From NCBI GenBank assembly GCA_964640665.1, contig CAZXHT010000025.1, positions 1-64,000 of the forward strand: 64,000 bases of DNA, read 5' to 3'. Shown piece by piece: positions 49,726-57,796 of the stretch. Every line of letters begins with the position of its first letter. Within the stretch, counting starts at the first letter, position 1. The notes below the pieces were generated by a model, which saw nothing but the letters and a program-made list of their open reading frames with translations, was not told where the DNA came from and ran no database searches. Made by a program: the position numbers and the translations under genes. The stretch comes from DATKYQ01 sp964640665. Its GTDB lineage: Bacteria > Myxococcota > B64-G9.

Positions 49726-52658
49726 CGTTCCCTCCCGCGCCTACCAGCCAACGCCAGACCCAAAAGCGTCAGTATCAAAAGGCCCGAGCCTGTTGCTCCG
49801 CCCGTCGTGCTGCAACCGCCCGAATTCTGGCTGCCGCCATCGTCCAGACATGCGCCCTCGCTGCAGATCTTTCCGGCGGCGCACTCCGCATCCGTCTGGC
49901 AGGTTGTCAGGCAGGCATCCTGCCCGCAGGCGTAGTCGCCGCACGACGTCCGGCCGGCCTGCCCGCAGGCTCCGACACCGTCGCAGAAGGCGGCCTCGGT
50001 CTGTATACCGGCCGAGCAACTCGCTACCGAGCACTGGGTCTCTTCCCCTGGATAGACACAGGCAGTGGCGATAATGCCGTCGCACACCCCCTTGCAGTTT
50101 CCAACTCCCAGGCAGACCGCCCTGCCTCCGCGCGGCGATCCGCTCACCGGGCCGCAGCTTCCGAGCGAGCCCGCGATGTCACAGGCTTCGCACTGGCCGT
50201 CACAGGCGCTTAGACAACACACCCCGTCGGTGCAGAAGCCGCTATCGCACTGTTCGTCACCTCCACAAGCGTGACCTTCCTCGAATGTCTGCAGGCACAT
50301 ACCGGCACTGCAGAAGTAACCCTCGCCGCACTCGAAGTCGGCGACGCATCCGCCCGCGCACTGGGCGCCCGAACAGTTATAGGGAGCACAGTTCACCGTT
50401 TGCTCAGCCGGGCAGGCGCCAACTCCCATGCAGCGCGCCTCGACCACCGCCACTCCAAGCGAACAGGACGCCGGCCGGCACACCGTATCGTTTCCCGGGT
50501 AGGCGCAGCTTGCGCCATCGATGCCGTTACAGGCGCCGGCACAGGCCGAGCCGTCCGTGGCACAGGCCTGTCTCGCGCCGTGCGGGACACCAATCACCGG
50601 CGTGCAGCTTCCCAGGTGCCCGGCCAGGTCGCAGGCCTCGCACTGGCCGACACAGCCCGTGTCGCAGCAGACTCCGTCGATGCAGCGCGCCGTCAAACAC
50701 TGGTTGCCGCCCGAGCATGTCGAACCGTTTGCGAGCTTCTGCTCGCAGACCCCGGCTGCGCAGTAGTAGCCGGATGGACAGTCGTTGTCGGTGGCGCAAC
50801 TTCCGGCGCAGTGATCGCCCTCGCATGCATAGGGCGCACAGCTTACCGTCTGCACGGCGGGACACGAGCCGGCCCCGTCACAGCCCGTTCCCAGCGTGGC
50901 CGTACCGTTCGAACAGGCCGGCGCCCGGCACTGGCTGCCGGCGCCCGGATAGGCGCAGGCCGTGGTCAACGTTCCGTCGCAGGCTCCGCCGCAGACAGAC
51001 CCGTCGGTTGTACAGGCCGCTCGCGAGCCATGGGGCACGCCGCTGACCGGCGAACACTGCCCGAGGTGACCGGTCACATCGCAAGCCTGGCACTGCCCGG
51101 CGCAGGCGTCGTCGCAACAAACCCCGTCCGTGCAGTGGCCCGCCTGGCACTGGTTCGAGCCCGAGCAAGCCTCGCCGTCGACCAGCTTCAAGGTGCACAC
51201 GCCGCCCGCGCAGAAGTATCCCGCCGGGCAGTCATTGTCTACGCTGCAGCCGCCGCCGCAGTGATCGCCGTCACAGGAGAACGGCGCGCAGTCGATTGTC
51301 TGTACGGCCGGGCAGGCACCCGTGCCGCTGCACTCCGCCGGCAGCGTCGCTGTGCCCACAGCGCAGGAAGCCGTCCGGCACTGGGTGCCGGCACCCGGGT
51401 AGGCACAGGCCGTGGTCAACGTTCCGTCGCAGGCGCCGTCGCAGGCGCTGCCGTCGCTTGTACAGGCCGGGCGTGTGCCGTGCGGGTCGCCGGTGACCGG
51501 GTCGCAGTAACCCAGGTCGCCCGAAACATCGCAAGCCTGGCACTGCCCGGAGCAAGCGCTCTCGCAGCAGACACCGTCGGTGCAGAAGGTGCTGTCGCAC
51601 TCGCTTCCGTCGCCGCAGGCTTCGCCCAGCGGCTTGAGCGTGGTCTGGCACATCGGGTCGTCGGCGCATTCGTCGACGCAGCCTGTCTCACAGACGCAAT
51701 CGTATATGGCATAGTAGATCTGCAGGCCGCTTGGGTGCTGGTCTGCGCATGTCTGGTAACAGGCCTGGTCGCCGTTCGAACAGTGGCCGAAACACTCCAG
51801 CATGGCGTCGCAGTCGGTGTCATTGAAACAGGCGTTGACCTCGGTCATGCAGGCGCCCTGTCCGCTGGTGACGGCCGAGAAGCACTCGTCGCAGGTCATG
51901 GTGACCGGCGTGCCGTCAATATAGGGCCGGATGAACGAATCGTAGACGGCCGAGACCCGTCCGCTGACACCGTAGACTGCGCAATTCTGGTCGCCGTAGG
52001 AGGTCACACCGCCCACCCGCTCGGTGCCGAGAGTAAGCTGCGGCCCGCCGCTATCGCCCGAACAGGGGCCTCCCGTGTCCTCGTCGTACCAGATGGTGAT
52101 GGGGTCCACTCCGGCCAGCGGGCCTATGATGTAGTGCCGCTGAGTCGTGTCGCCGTTGGGATACGAGGTCAACCCATAGCCGACGTGGTTCACCTGGGTG
52201 CCGCTGGCCAGATTGTCCTGGGCCGGGGTCAAGGCCGGGATGACAGGGGTCGAAGACCCGGCGCCCACTGCCCGGATCATGCCGAAGTCGAGATCGCCGC
52301 CCGAGTATCCCGGGCGCGCCTCGTAGTCGGCCACGTTGTACACGATGGCGGAGCCGCTGTAGTAGTCGTTTCCCTGTACCACCCACTGTGGCGTCATCAT
52401 CGTCACGCAGTGGGCCGCCGTCAGCACAAAAAGGTTGCCGCCGTTCTTCTCGATGATGGTGCCCGAGCAGGCGCCGTCGCTGGCAAGTACCGCCACCACC
52501 GCCTGGTGGGTGGTATCCAACGACCCGTTGATGATGCCCGACTGGGTGTAGTCTATGTGCGCCGGGCGCTTGGGGCGTTGTGAGAGATCGGTCTGGCTGC
52601 AGCCCATGGCGGCCGCCGCCGAACACATCAGAAACAATGGAATCATCTTTCTGAACAT
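49722..52658 (-). CDS. Trypsin-like serine protease with Cys-rich modules and a MYXO-CTERM-like tail
   Basis: 978 aa. Signal/lipoprotein-like N-terminus (LFLMCSAAAAMGC). Residues about 40-270 form a trypsin-fold domain with a complete triad: LTAAHCV (His), DFGMIRAV (Asp) and GDSGGPQ (Ser). From about 340 to 925 are four near-identical ~110-residue Cys-rich modules (CDGTLTTACAYPG...; DxDCPxGYFC; GVCCDxACxGQC). The C-terminus is SGGCSTTGGATGSG, a hydrophobic helix and RRGRER, a MYXO-CTERM-like sorting signal. It overlaps the CDF start. Predicted to be exported and anchored by a myxosortase-type system. Confidence 0.87.
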   Translation of the reverse strand: MFRKMIPLFLMCSAAAAMGCSQTDLSQRPKRPAHIDYTQSGIINGSLDTTHQAVVAVLASDGACSGTIIEKNGGNLFVLTAAHCVTMMTPQWVVQGNDYYSGSAIVYNVADYEARPGYSGGDLDFGMIRAVGAGSSTPVIPALTPAQDNLASGTQVNHVGYGLTSYPNGDTTQRHYIIGPLAGVDPITIWYDEDTGGPCSGDSGGPQLTLGTERVGGVTSYGDQNCAVYGVSGRVSAVYDSFIRPYIDGTPVTMTCDECFSAVTSGQGACMTEVNACFNDTDCDAMLECFGHCSNGDQACYQTCADQHPSGLQIYYAIYDCVCETGCVDECADDPMCQTTLKPLGEACGDGSECDSTFCTDGVCCESACSGQCQACDVSGDLGYCDPVTGDPHGTRPACTSDGSACDGACDGTLTTACAYPGAGTQCRTASCAVGTATLPAECSGTGACPAVQTIDCAPFSCDGDHCGGGCSVDNDCPAGYFCAGGVCTLKLVDGEACSGSNQCQAGHCTDGVCCDDACAGQCQACDVTGHLGQCSPVSGVPHGSRAACTTDGSVCGGACDGTLTTACAYPGAGSQCRAPACSNGTATLGTGCDGAGSCPAVQTVSCAPYACEGDHCAGSCATDNDCPSGYYCAAGVCEQKLANGSTCSGGNQCLTARCIDGVCCDTGCVGQCEACDLAGHLGSCTPVIGVPHGARQACATDGSACAGACNGIDGASCAYPGNDTVCRPASCSLGVAVVEARCMGVGACPAEQTVNCAPYNCSGAQCAGGCVADFECGEGYFCSAGMCLQTFEEGHACGGDEQCDSGFCTDGVCCLSACDGQCEACDIAGSLGSCGPVSGSPRGGRAVCLGVGNCKGVCDGIIATACVYPGEETQCSVASCSAGIQTEAAFCDGVGACGQAGRTSCGDYACGQDACLTTCQTDAECAAGKICSEGACLDDGGSQNSGGCSTTGGATGSGLLILTLLGLALAGRRGRER

Positions 52659-52814
52659 TGGCCTCTCCTCATCCGGTATCTAATTCATGACACGACATGT
52701 ACCGTCATACTCGCTCCACGTGGTAAACATGTCAATCGACACCGGCGACTGTCGCGAACCGATGCGAACCCGGACCCACTGCGGCCGGCCCGGGACTGAA
52801 TGTTTACAATGCGG

Positions 52815-53684
52815 TTATTTCCCGGCCTTGGCTGGAAGGTTGAGACACACCGCCGCGCCGGCGACGACCGCGCCGTTCTTTTCTTCGAGGCGACAGGCGG
52901 TCACTTTTGGATCGTGCTCGAAGAAGAGCACCCAGTTTTCTTCCAAGGCCCGGGCCAGGAGCACCTTCTTTTCTTCCAGCGTCAAAAGCGGGCGCTGATC
53001 GTAGGCCATGATATAGGGCAGCCTTATGTGTGCAGCCGTGGGAACCAGGTCGGCGCAGTAGACCAGCGCACCGGGGCCCTCCTCGACGACCACGATCTGC
53101 TGGCCGGGGGTGTGGCCGCCGACGACCTTTGCCCGCACACCGGGCGCAATCTCGCAATCGCCGTGGGCCAGACGCAGGTCGAACTCCCGCTCCCAGACGG
53201 CGAAGTCGCCGCCGAAAAAGCTGCCGCCGTCCCAGGCGGAAGGATGCACGGCCCATTTGAAGCACTCTTCCTGAACGTGCACGCGGGCTTTTGAAAAAGT
53301 AGGCCGCAAGCCGCCGTCGTCCTCACGGGTCAGCATGCCGCCCACGTGATCGAAGTGCAGGTGGGTTGCGATCACGTCGGTAATGTCATCCGTCGCAAAG
53401 CCCAAGCGCGCGAGCGCGCCGGCAATACCGCCCTCGTTTTGCAAATGTCGGTATATCTTTTGCTGCTTATCGCTGAAACGCCTGCCGATGCCGCAATCGA
53501 CCAGGATGCGGCGGCCATGCCCTACGAGCAGCAGCGCCCTGAGAGCCATGACAATGCGCCCCTGTTCGTCGGGCACATGGTAGCGCGACCACAGCGGGTG
53601 CGGCACGATTCCGAACATGGCACCCCCGTCCAGCAGAAAGGTGCCTTCCAGCACCGCCAGAGCTTCGTACGCACCGATGCGCAT
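52815..53684 (-). CDS. Metallo-beta-lactamase-fold hydrolase
   Basis: 289 aa. The zinc motif ATHLHFDHVGG is intact (about residues 108-118), with downstream VGGHTPGQQIVVV and a final EHDPKVTA supplying further ligands. GALVYCADLVPT fits the fold. No signal peptide, so cytoplasmic. Substrate not predictable; relatives include lactonases and hydroxyacyl hydrolases. Divergent from the membrane-protein gene at 53767. Confidence 0.85.
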   Translation of the reverse strand: MRIGAYEALAVLEGTFLLDGGAMFGIVPHPLWSRYHVPDEQGRIVMALRALLLVGHGRRILVDCGIGRRFSDKQQKIYRHLQNEGGIAGALARLGFATDDITDVIATHLHFDHVGGMLTREDDGGLRPTFSKARVHVQEECFKWAVHPSAWDGGSFFGGDFAVWEREFDLRLAHGDCEIAPGVRAKVVGGHTPGQQIVVVEEGPGALVYCADLVPTAAHIRLPYIMAYDQRPLLTLEEKKVLLARALEENWVLFFEHDPKVTACRLEEKNGAVVAGAAVCLNLPAKAGK

Positions 53685-53766
53685 AACCGATCTCGCGCCT
53701 CCGCTTTTCTTGTCACCCGGTTCAAGCTATACGATACTCGAGTCAGGTTTTCAACCGGACAGGATA

Positions 53767-54426
53767 ATGGCTATCAGATACGAGATCTATCTGCGGACGG
53801 ACGAGAACATGGAGCCGTTGACCGAACAGCGGGCTATCTCCGCCCTGCGCGCCGCCGGGTTCGAGCCCGTCGAGGGGAAGCTTGGCCAGTTGGATCTCGG
53901 TCACGGGAAGTTGGCTGCCGCGGTTTACAGCGGCAGCGACTGGGACGCGGCGATCGCCGCGGCGCCCGCCGAAGCGGTGACAACTTCCGACGATCGGGCC
54001 ATGCCGATCGCGGGGATCAACCTGTTCTTTCCGCTGGGGCTACCGGACGCCGAGGGAGACACGGCCGTCGGGCGCGTGCTGGCCGTCGCTTCCGCCCTGG
54101 GGGTTGCCGCCTACGACCCTCAACTCGGCTCGCTGGTGAGCGGCGCCGACCACGAACGCATCGTCAACGCCTGGCGACAGAGTCACGACTTCCAGTTCGA
54201 CATCGCGGGCAACACCGATCTCGGTGCGGGCGCGCCCACACCCGCCTACCATTCGCGAACTACGATACCTTCGCGCTACAAGCTGATGGCAATAATTGCC
54301 CTGGCCATTTTGCTGGTGATCATGATGGTGCGCTCCTGCGTCGAGCGCTGGATCGAACACGACATGTACGAGGCGCCCGAAACCACAGACACACCGGACA
54401 CACCAAACACATCGAGAAGTAAATAA
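53767..54426 (+). CDS. Single-span membrane protein of unknown function
   Basis: 219 aa. The soluble N-terminal ~175 residues are alpha/beta with no known motif; one membrane helix sits near the C-terminus (about 178-198; LMAIIALAILLVIMMV), then a Thr/Pro/Asp tail. The signal-free N-terminus suggests the main domain is cytoplasmic. ATG 53767; the frame upstream shadows the hydrolase gene. Shares its terminator hairpin with hup. Confidence 0.65.
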   Translation: MAIRYEIYLRTDENMEPLTEQRAISALRAAGFEPVEGKLGQLDLGHGKLAAAVYSGSDWDAAIAAAPAEAVTTSDDRAMPIAGINLFFPLGLPDAEGDTAVGRVLAVASALGVAAYDPQLGSLVSGADHERIVNAWRQSHDFQFDIAGNTDLGAGAPTPAYHSRTTIPSRYKLMAIIALAILLVIMMVRSCVERWIEHDMYEAPETTDTPDTPNTSRSK

Positions 54427-54457
54427 AAAAATTCCGGAAGGGTTACCTTCCGGAATT
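54425..54457 (-). terminator. Terminator between the membrane-protein gene and hup
   Basis: AATTCCGGAAG (54430-54440), 6-nt loop, CTTCCGGAATT (54447-54457): perfect 11-bp stem. The T-run lies at 54430-54425 on the minus strand, so it terminates hup; it may also stop the convergent plus-strand transcript. Confidence 0.85.
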
Positions 54458-54495
54458 CCTGGCCTTCCCGTTTCCACCAAGCGGTGGAATATCGA

Positions 54496-54771
54496 CTACA
54501 GCTTGCTCTTGAAAACCTTGGCCGGCCGGAAGCCGACTGTCTTGGAAGCCTTGATGCGAATCGTCTGACCGGTCTGCGGGTTGCGGCCGTTGCGCGCCTT
54601 GCGAGTGCGCACGTTCCAGGTGCCGAAGCCGGGATAGCTGAAGCGGCGCCCTTTCTTGACGGCCTTGCGAATACCCATGAAGACGGCGTCGACAACATCT
54701 GCGGTGGCCTTCTTGGTCAACCCCCATTTGTTGTTCTCGGCGATCACATCGATCAGTTCTTGCTTCGTCAT
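54496..54771 (-). CDS. hup: DNA-binding protein HU family
   Basis: 91 aa, the usual length. Signature FGTWNVRTRKARNGRNPQTG and the C-terminal VGFRPAKVFKSKL define the DNABII family. AAGGAGG precedes ATG 54771, and a TTGACA promoter lies upstream. Structures and bends the nucleoid; whether HU or IHF-like is not decided. Confidence 0.95.
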   Translation of the reverse strand: MTKQELIDVIAENNKWGLTKKATADVVDAVFMGIRKAVKKGRRFSYPGFGTWNVRTRKARNGRNPQTGQTIRIKASKTVGFRPAKVFKSKL

Positions 54772-54796
54772 GATAGTTCCTCCTTGTAAAGTTTGC

Positions 54797-54839
54797 CAAA
54801 ACTAATGTTTTGACTAGCAGAGCTCGCGCAAACTGTCAA
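54797..54839 (-). promoter_or_regulatory. hup promoter with an inverted repeat at the start site
   Basis: Minus-strand TTGACA (54839-54834), 17-nt spacer, TAGTCA (54816-54811). CAAAAC-TAAT-GTTTTG (54797-54812) is a perfect 6-bp palindrome over the -10/start region, a possible operator. Confidence 0.55.
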
Positions 54840-54973
54840 CCTTAAAACGCAATATCTAGTGTTATTCGATCGAGACCCACAATATCTGCTGCTGGTCACC
54901 TGACAGCATCACGATACACGACATGCAGTGTCGCCTGGAGCTGAACGCGCGAATTGCAAATCCCGAGTTCGCG

Positions 54974-55062
54974 TATAAAATGCCTGTTAGTGGCATTTAC
55001 GAACCGCGGTTTGTGCGGTACCTGGTTTGCAATGGTACCGTTTTTTGATTCGTTAGTGCCAC
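54974..55062 (+). ncRNA. Candidate small RNA or attenuator upstream of the dus gene
   Basis: A TATAAA at 54974-54979 could start a transcript near 54986. The sequence then has a palindrome AACCGCGGTT (55002-55011) and a hairpin CGGTACC (55016-55022) / GGTACCG (55034-55040) followed directly by TTTTTT (55041-55046), a good intrinsic terminator. An outer GTGGCA/TGCCAC pair (54990-54995, 55057-55062) could form an alternative fold. No upstream plus-strand gene needs this terminator. The transcript is a prediction; no family is recognised. Confidence 0.45.
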
Positions 55063-55116
55063 GTTATGCTGGCCTAATCAGTGTCGTGGTGTTACCCGAA
55101 CACGAGGCGGCAACGC

Positions 55117-56115
55117 ATGAACATCGGTGCCCTTGAGATCGACCCGCCAGTTTTTCTGGCGCCCATGGCCGGCGTCAGCGACTCGCCCTTTCGTTGCATC
55201 GTGCGCCGGCTCGGTTGCCCGGCGGTGATGACCGAGATGGTCTCCGCCGAGGGAATTTCGCGTGCCGGGCGCAGGACTCTCGAACTGCTCGCGATCCAGC
55301 CGGAGGAACATCCCGTCGTGGCTCAACTGTTCGGCCGGCATCCCGACAGCCTGGCCGAGGCGGCGCGGGTTTGCGCCGGGCTGGGTTTCGACGGGATCGA
55401 TATCAACATGGGTTGCCCGGTCAAGAAGGTCACGCGGCACGGGGCCGGCGCCGCCTTGATGCGTGATCCCGAGTTGGCCCGCGATTTGGTCGCGGCCGTC
55501 AAACGGGCAGTAGCGCTGCCTGTTTCCGTCAAGCTGCGCGCCGGTTGGAACGCTGCCGAGAAAAACGTGGTCGAAGTCGGCCGGATGCTGGCCGAGGCCG
55601 GAGCCGATGCGCTGACCGTCCATCCGCGTACACGCAGCCAGGGTTACTCGGGCGCGGCCGCCTGGGAACTGATCGGCAGGACTGCCGCGGCGGTCGATGT
55701 GCCTGTTTTCGGCAACGGCGACCTGAGGGTCGTAGAGGACGGCCGGCGCATGCTCGAGCAAACAGGCTGCGCCGGGGTAATGCTGGGCCGAGCCGCCCTG
55801 GGCAATCCCTGGTTGCCGGGCGCCATGGCCCGCTACCTGTCCAGCGGGCGGTTGGGCGACTACCCGCCCACCGCTGACGAGCGCTTCGAAGTGTTTTGCA
55901 TTCACCTGCAAAAGATGATTGACTTGCTCGGGTCTGAGCGGCGCGCCGTGCTGCGCATGCGCAAGCACCTGGTGTGGTATACGCGTGGTCTCGCCGGCGT
56001 CGCTGCATTGAGAAGAAAAATAAGCCGCATGGAAGTCGCCAGGGATATGATAACCTCGCTGGGCGACTTGCTTGGCGCCGGTATACAGGAAAGGTCTGCT
56101 TCGACATGCCACTGA
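55117..56115 (+). CDS. tRNA-dihydrouridine synthase (DUS family)
   Basis: 332 aa TIM-barrel flavoenzyme reducing uridines in tRNA D-loops. FLAPMAGVSDSPFR (about 10) and DINMGCPVKKVTRHGAGAAL (about 100) are the FMN and catalytic-Cys regions, and the C-terminal helical domain has RKHLVWYTRGL. ATG 55117 has GAGGCGG upstream. Subfamily (DusA/B/C) uncertain, closest in feel to DusB. Its end overlaps the coiled-coil gene by 10 nt. Confidence 0.93.
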   Translation: MNIGALEIDPPVFLAPMAGVSDSPFRCIVRRLGCPAVMTEMVSAEGISRAGRRTLELLAIQPEEHPVVAQLFGRHPDSLAEAARVCAGLGFDGIDINMGCPVKKVTRHGAGAALMRDPELARDLVAAVKRAVALPVSVKLRAGWNAAEKNVVEVGRMLAEAGADALTVHPRTRSQGYSGAAAWELIGRTAAAVDVPVFGNGDLRVVEDGRRMLEQTGCAGVMLGRAALGNPWLPGAMARYLSSGRLGDYPPTADERFEVFCIHLQKMIDLLGSERRAVLRMRKHLVWYTRGLAGVAALRRKISRMEVARDMITSLGDLLGAGIQERSASTCH

Positions 56116-56834
56116 AATCCGCGCTGGGCCTCGCTTCAGGCAAGGCCTGGCGAATGATCACCGTACTGCTGGGAGACTCCCCCGACGCCCTGAGCGCGCG
56201 AGAATCCCTGGCGCGCACGCGGGAAGCCGCAAACCTTTTGCAGCAAAAACTCGAGCGGGGCAGAACAGACCTCGACCGGGCTGGCCGGGAAGCCGCGGCC
56301 ATCGAGAAGGAACTCGAGCAGACGCGCAACGAGCGCCTGGAGTGGATGGCCAAGGAGTCTACCACTCGCAAGGATCTGCAGGACGCCAAAGAGCGCAACA
56401 AAGAGTTGCTCGAGCAGGTCGTGCGGCTCACACACTTGCAGCGCCAGGCGAAGCAGTCGCTGCTCGATCAGAAATTCAAGACTGAGGCCACCCCTCTCGA
56501 GCGCAATCGCTTCGAGTCCGAAATGTCGTCCGCACGGGCACGGGTTAAGGAAGCCGAAGATCGCTCCCGGCGGGCCGAGGAAAAGGCCGCCCAGATAGTA
56601 CCGCTGCGAAAAGAAGTTCAGCGCATGAAAGAAGTCGAATCCCGACTGGCTTGGGAAAGCCGCCAGTCACGGGCGCACCTGGATGCATTACGATCAACAC
56701 TCATGAAGGTAAGGCAACTCGAGGAGCAAATCGCCCGCCTGAAGCCCACTAAGAAACGCAAGCCGGCACCCGGACTGCTCACCTACCGTAAACCACGCAT
56801 CCGACAATCACGCCGCGCCGTGATCGAAGCCTGA
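56106..56834 (+). CDS. Coiled-coil protein of unknown function
   Basis: 242 aa, overlapping dus by 10 nt, so probably co-translated. Residues about 30-210 are dominated by Glu/Arg/Lys/Leu heptads (LQQKLERGRTDLDRAG; KDLQDAKERNKELLEQVVRL), a long parallel coiled coil. The tail is basic (PTKKRKPAPG; RQSRRAVIEA), perhaps nucleic-acid-binding. No signal peptide. Family not recognised. Confidence 0.65.
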   Translation: MPLKSALGLASGKAWRMITVLLGDSPDALSARESLARTREAANLLQQKLERGRTDLDRAGREAAAIEKELEQTRNERLEWMAKESTTRKDLQDAKERNKELLEQVVRLTHLQRQAKQSLLDQKFKTEATPLERNRFESEMSSARARVKEAEDRSRRAEEKAAQIVPLRKEVQRMKEVESRLAWESRQSRAHLDALRSTLMKVRQLEEQIARLKPTKKRKPAPGLLTYRKPRIRQSRRAVIEA

Positions 56835-56855
56835 TTTCTCGGCAGGTCGCATTTA

Positions 56856-57227
56856 TCACTCCAGACCACAGCCGTCGTCGACATGGGGTATTCGTTCGAA
56901 GCAGCGCTCACCGTTGATGCGATGATAACGATACTCGGTCAGCGCCCCGGGGCAGGTGTAAGCGTAGATCAGCCTCTCGCGGTCAGACAACGTATCGATG
57001 CGCACAGAGTCGGGCGCCGTCTCCCGCGGCCAGACAGGCGCGGTGCAAGTGCCCACCTGTCCGCGCTCACAGTTGGTACATTGAAGGCACATCCCCGCCA
57101 ACCCGCAGACCTGGTTTGTCTCACAGTCGAAATCGGTGTAGCAGCTTCCGTCCGGTCCATTCCCGCAGGCGCAGACAGCGAGCGCCAGCGCCAGTAATCC
57201 GCAGGCCGCTAAAAACCAGCGACTCAT
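56856..57227 (-). CDS. Small Cys-rich lipoprotein
   Basis: 123 aa. Lipoprotein signal (LAACGLLALALAVCAC), then CYTDFDCETNQVCGLAGMCL, a Cys-spaced motif like the repeats of the larger lipoproteins in this window. The remaining ~60 residues hold four Cys. ATG 57227 overlaps the stop of the DUF6918-like gene (ATGA). Confidence 0.75.
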   Translation of the reverse strand: MSRWFLAACGLLALALAVCACGNGPDGSCYTDFDCETNQVCGLAGMCLQCTNCERGQVGTCTAPVWPRETAPDSVRIDTLSDRERLIYAYTCPGALTEYRYHRINGERCFERIPHVDDGCGLE

Positions 57228-57673
57228 GACTCGTAGTACCTGTCCATCAAATCGGCCAGGGCCGGAACCGCTTCCTGGACGTTACGCACCGCCGACGAAC
57301 GCAGCTTGACGTACATCTTCTTGAGACTCGCGTGTTTCGTGTTCTCGGCCTTACGATCGGTCACCCGCACGAGCGCCTCGGCGACCTCCGCCCTGCGGCC
57401 GCGCAGGGCTGCTCCGAATGTCCCCGCCGAGCCGGCCTTCATCCAGTCCGCGTGGAACGGCTCAAGCGCTGCGATGAAATCGTCTATCAAGCCATCGACC
57501 GCCTCGCGCACTGCGCCCGGCTTGATTGCCTTGAGCACGCCGAAGCCGGCCTTGACCGCCAGACCGGAGATGCCCTTCTTCTTCTTCACCTCCAGGTCGA
57601 GCAGCCGGCAACAGTCGTCGACGATATCCCGACGCCTGTGCGGCATGGGCAACTTCGCAAGTAACGTGGTCAT
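57224..57673 (-). CDS. DUF6918-like protein
   Basis: 149 aa. KKKKGISGLAVKAGFGVLKA and PGAVREAVDGLIDDFIAALE match my memory of DUF6918 proteins, small helical proteins of unknown function often found in actinobacteria and deltaproteobacteria. No signal or membrane segment. Overlaps the downstream lipoprotein gene by 4 nt. Confidence 0.7.
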   Translation of the reverse strand: MTTLLAKLPMPHRRRDIVDDCCRLLDLEVKKKKGISGLAVKAGFGVLKAIKPGAVREAVDGLIDDFIAALEPFHADWMKAGSAGTFGAALRGRRAEVAEALVRVTDRKAENTKHASLKKMYVKLRSSAVRNVQEAVPALADLMDRYYES

Positions 57674-57796
57674 CGCAAGTCTCCTGTTCTTGACAACATC
57701 TAACTGATGCGGGCGCCTATTTCAACCACGCTCTTTGAGGATTGACTTATTCGGCGCAAAGCGATACGCCGATATCAAACCGTTATGGAGGAAGCC

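Noticed and set aside
50271..52583. A 770-codon plus-strand open frame opposite the trypsin-like gene
   Set aside because: Composition is that of a shadow (Ala/Arg/Val-rich, no motif), and the minus strand encodes an intact catalytic triad.
49722..52658. Possibility that the protease region is part of a mobile element
   Set aside because: No transposase, integrase, terminal inverted repeats or tRNA junction were seen, and the composition matches the surroundings.
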